NCBI GenBank assembly: GCA_013399115.1
Contig: VXAA01000971.1
Location: 712,175-776,174 of the forward strand
Origin: Anseranas semipalmata
Taxonomy: Eukaryota > Chordata > Aves > Anseriformes > Anseranatidae
Reading direction: 5' to 3'
DNA length: 64,000 bases
Below, piece after piece: positions 62,315 to 64,000 of the stretch. How positions within the stretch are numbered: the first letter of the stretch is position 1; the number at the start of each line of letters is the position of its first letter. The notes beneath the pieces were generated by a model that had not been told where the DNA came from, ran no database searches, and worked only from the letters and a program-made list of their open reading frames with translations. A program made the position numbers and the translations under genes.

Positions 62315-64000
62315 CATAGAATCATAGAATCATAGAATGTCCTGAGTTGGAAGGGACCCACAAGGATCATCGAGTCCAGCTCCTGGCTCCACACAGGACC
62401 CCCAGAAATCAAACCGTATGTCTGAGAGTGTTGCCCAAACGCTCCTTGAACTCTGTCAGGCTTGGTGCCGTGACCACTGCCCTGGGGAGCCTGTTCCAGT
62501 GCCCGACCACCCTCTCGGTGAAGAACCTTTTCCTAACACCCAGCCTGACCCTCCCCTGTCGCAGCTCCATGCCGTTCCCTCGGGTCCTGTCACTGTCACC
62601 AGAGAGCAGAGATCAGCGCCTGCCCCTCCGCTCCCCTCGTGAGGAAGCTGCAGGCCACCATGAGACCTCCCCTCAGCCTCCTCTGCTCTGGGCTGAACAA
62701 ACCAAGGGACCTCAGCCGCTCCTCATACGTCTTGCCCTCCAGACCCTTCACCACCTTCATAGCCCTCCTTTGGATGCTCTTTAATAGTTTTATGTCCTTT
62801 TTATACTGTGGTGCCCAAAACTGTACACAGTGTTTGAGGTGAGGCCGCACCAGCGCAGAGAAGAGCGGGACAGTCACTTCCCTCAACCAGTTAGCAGTGC
62901 TGTGCCTGATGCACCCCATGGTACAGAGATGGCCCTTCTGGTTGCCAGGACATACTGCTGGCTCACGTTCAACTTGCCATCAAACAGAACCCCCAGATCC
63001 ATTTCCACTGGGCTGCTCTCCAGCGTCTCATCCCTCAGTCTGTGCGTATAGCCAGGGTTGCCCCATCCCAGGTGCAGAATCTGACATTTGCTCTTGCTAA
63101 ACTTCATATTATTGGTGATTGTCCAGCCCAATAATTTGTCAAGATCTCTCTGCAAGGCCTCTCTGCCCTCAAGGGAGACAACAGCTCCCCCCAGTTTAGT
63201 GTCGTCCACAAACTTACCAAGTATACCTTCAAGTCCTGCATTCAACTAATTTATGAAAACATTAAAGAGAACTGGTCCTGAAATGGAGCCCTGGGGAACC
63301 CCACTAGTGACTGGCTGCCAGCCTGATGTAACCCCATTTACAATAACACTCTGAGCCTGACCCATCAGCCAATTGTTCACCCATTGCATTATGTTTTTGT
63401 CTAACTGTATGCTGGACATTTTGTCCAGAGAATACTGTGAGAAACAGTATCGAAAGCTTTGCTGAAATCCAAAAAGATTACATCAGCTGGCTTCCCTTGG
63501 TGAACTAGATGGGTAACCTTGTCATAAAAGGAAATTAAGTTTGTTAAACAGGACTTTCCCCTCATGAACCTGTGTCTGCGGTGACCAATGACTGCACTGT
63601 CTTGCAGGTGTTTTTCAATAACTCCCAGAATAATCTTCTCCATAATTTTACCAGGCACTGAAGTGAGACTGACAGGCCTGTAATTACCAGGGTCTTCTTT
63701 CTTGCCCTTCTTGAAAATTGGAACAACGTTTGCCAGTTTCCAGACCACTGGGACCTCTCCAGATTCCCAAGACCTTTCAAAAACAATTGAGAGAGGTCTT
63801 GCAATGACATCAGCCAGCTCTGTGAGTAACCTGGGATGAATCCCATCGGGCCCCATAGACTTATATGCATCCAGCTGGAGCAGCAAATCCCACACACGTT
63901 CAGAGTTGACTGGGAGTTTAGTGTTACTGCAGTCACAGTCCTTCAGCTCAGGGCTCTGGGACTCCCAGACCTCCCTATTTGTAAGGTGACCATCCTCATC
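62315..64000 (-). mobile_element. CR1 LINE copy, long, runs off window end
   Basis: The plus strand opens with three ATAGAATC-type octamers (62320-62340), then GTCCTGAGTTGGAAGGGACC and TCATCGAGTCCAGCTCC, a CR1 3' region of a different subfamily from the 39.8 kb copy. Reverse-complemented ORF2 coding sequence follows without a large gap to position 64000, which lies N-terminal to the RT domain, in the linker after the endonuclease. At least 1.7 kb is present and the element continues beyond the window. Confidence 0.97.
62596..64000 (-). pseudogene. CR1 ORF2 reverse transcriptase, frameshifted, partial
   Basis: The minus-strand stretch 63401-63895 encodes the N-terminal RT: GPDGIHPRLL at residues 15-24, NYRPVSL at 71-77, and the motif A region LDFSKAFDT at 142-150. 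A frameshift near 63415-63430 moves coding to another frame carrying [15 protein letters not shown] and then FVDDTKLGG, the catalytic motif C (Val for Ala in the second position). A TAG at 63246-63248 lies between these. A further shift near 62920 leads to the C-terminal part in 62596-62919 ([20 protein letters not shown]). Both catalytic aspartates of motif C are kept, but the breaks make it inactive. Upstream domains lie outside the window. Confidence 0.93.

Noticed and set aside
62347..62784. Plus-strand 145-codon frame
   Set aside because: It is the antisense of the CR1 3' region and ORF2 C-terminus.

Overview
The window looks like non-coding (intergenic or intronic) DNA of a bird. The main evidence is five CR1 non-LTR retrotransposon copies of the kind dominant in birds (other sauropsids carry CR1 too). 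They have reverse transcriptase coding remnants on the minus strand and end in the direct octamer repeats typical of CR1 3' ends. The rest is moderately AT-rich unique sequence with a few very old interspersed repeats, microsatellites and short GC-rich patches. Crocodile or turtle DNA cannot be excluded from sequence alone. There is nothing bacterial here: no operons, CRISPR array or insertion sequence. I found no exon of a host protein-coding gene that I can defend. Apart from CR1, open frames are short, unrelated to families I recognise, and no longer than chance allows in 64 kb.

Layout. 1-11.3 kb: unique sequence with a weak CCAAT/TATA-like stretch near 5.4 kb. 11.3-14.1 kb: a palindromic-repeat relic, a short CR1 fragment, a 33-base gap and a 1.1 kb CR1 with a recognisable reverse transcriptase. 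15.3-17.6 kb: a near-complete palindromic repeat and a cluster of three old repeat relics including a MIR-like SINE. 21.2-22.0 kb: the strongest CpG-rich patch, the best candidate for a promoter. 22.4 kb: a second MIR-like copy. 24.3-25.9 kb: a low-complexity block with (AC)n, (TTTA)n, a degenerate minisatellite and two pentanucleotide arrays of opposite strand sense around a perfect palindrome. 26-39.7 kb: mostly unique DNA with two palindromic relics. 39.8-40.2 kb and 46.5-47.5 kb: two more CR1 copies. 48-62 kb: unique DNA with two more palindromic relics, a third MIR-like copy and two stretches that could be conserved non-coding elements. 62.3 kb to the end: a long CR1 copy that continues past the window edge.

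All five CR1 copies lie in the same orientation (coding strand minus). The four with substantial coding sequence range from an intact short C-terminal stretch (39.9-40.1 kb) to copies broken by stops, frameshifts, an internal deletion and a lost catalytic aspartate. None can be functional as it stands. No previously undescribed system is demonstrated. The features most worth checking are the fold-back pentanucleotide locus at 25.5-25.9 kb, the scattered palindromic repeat family, and the CpG-rich patch at 21.2-22.0 kb.
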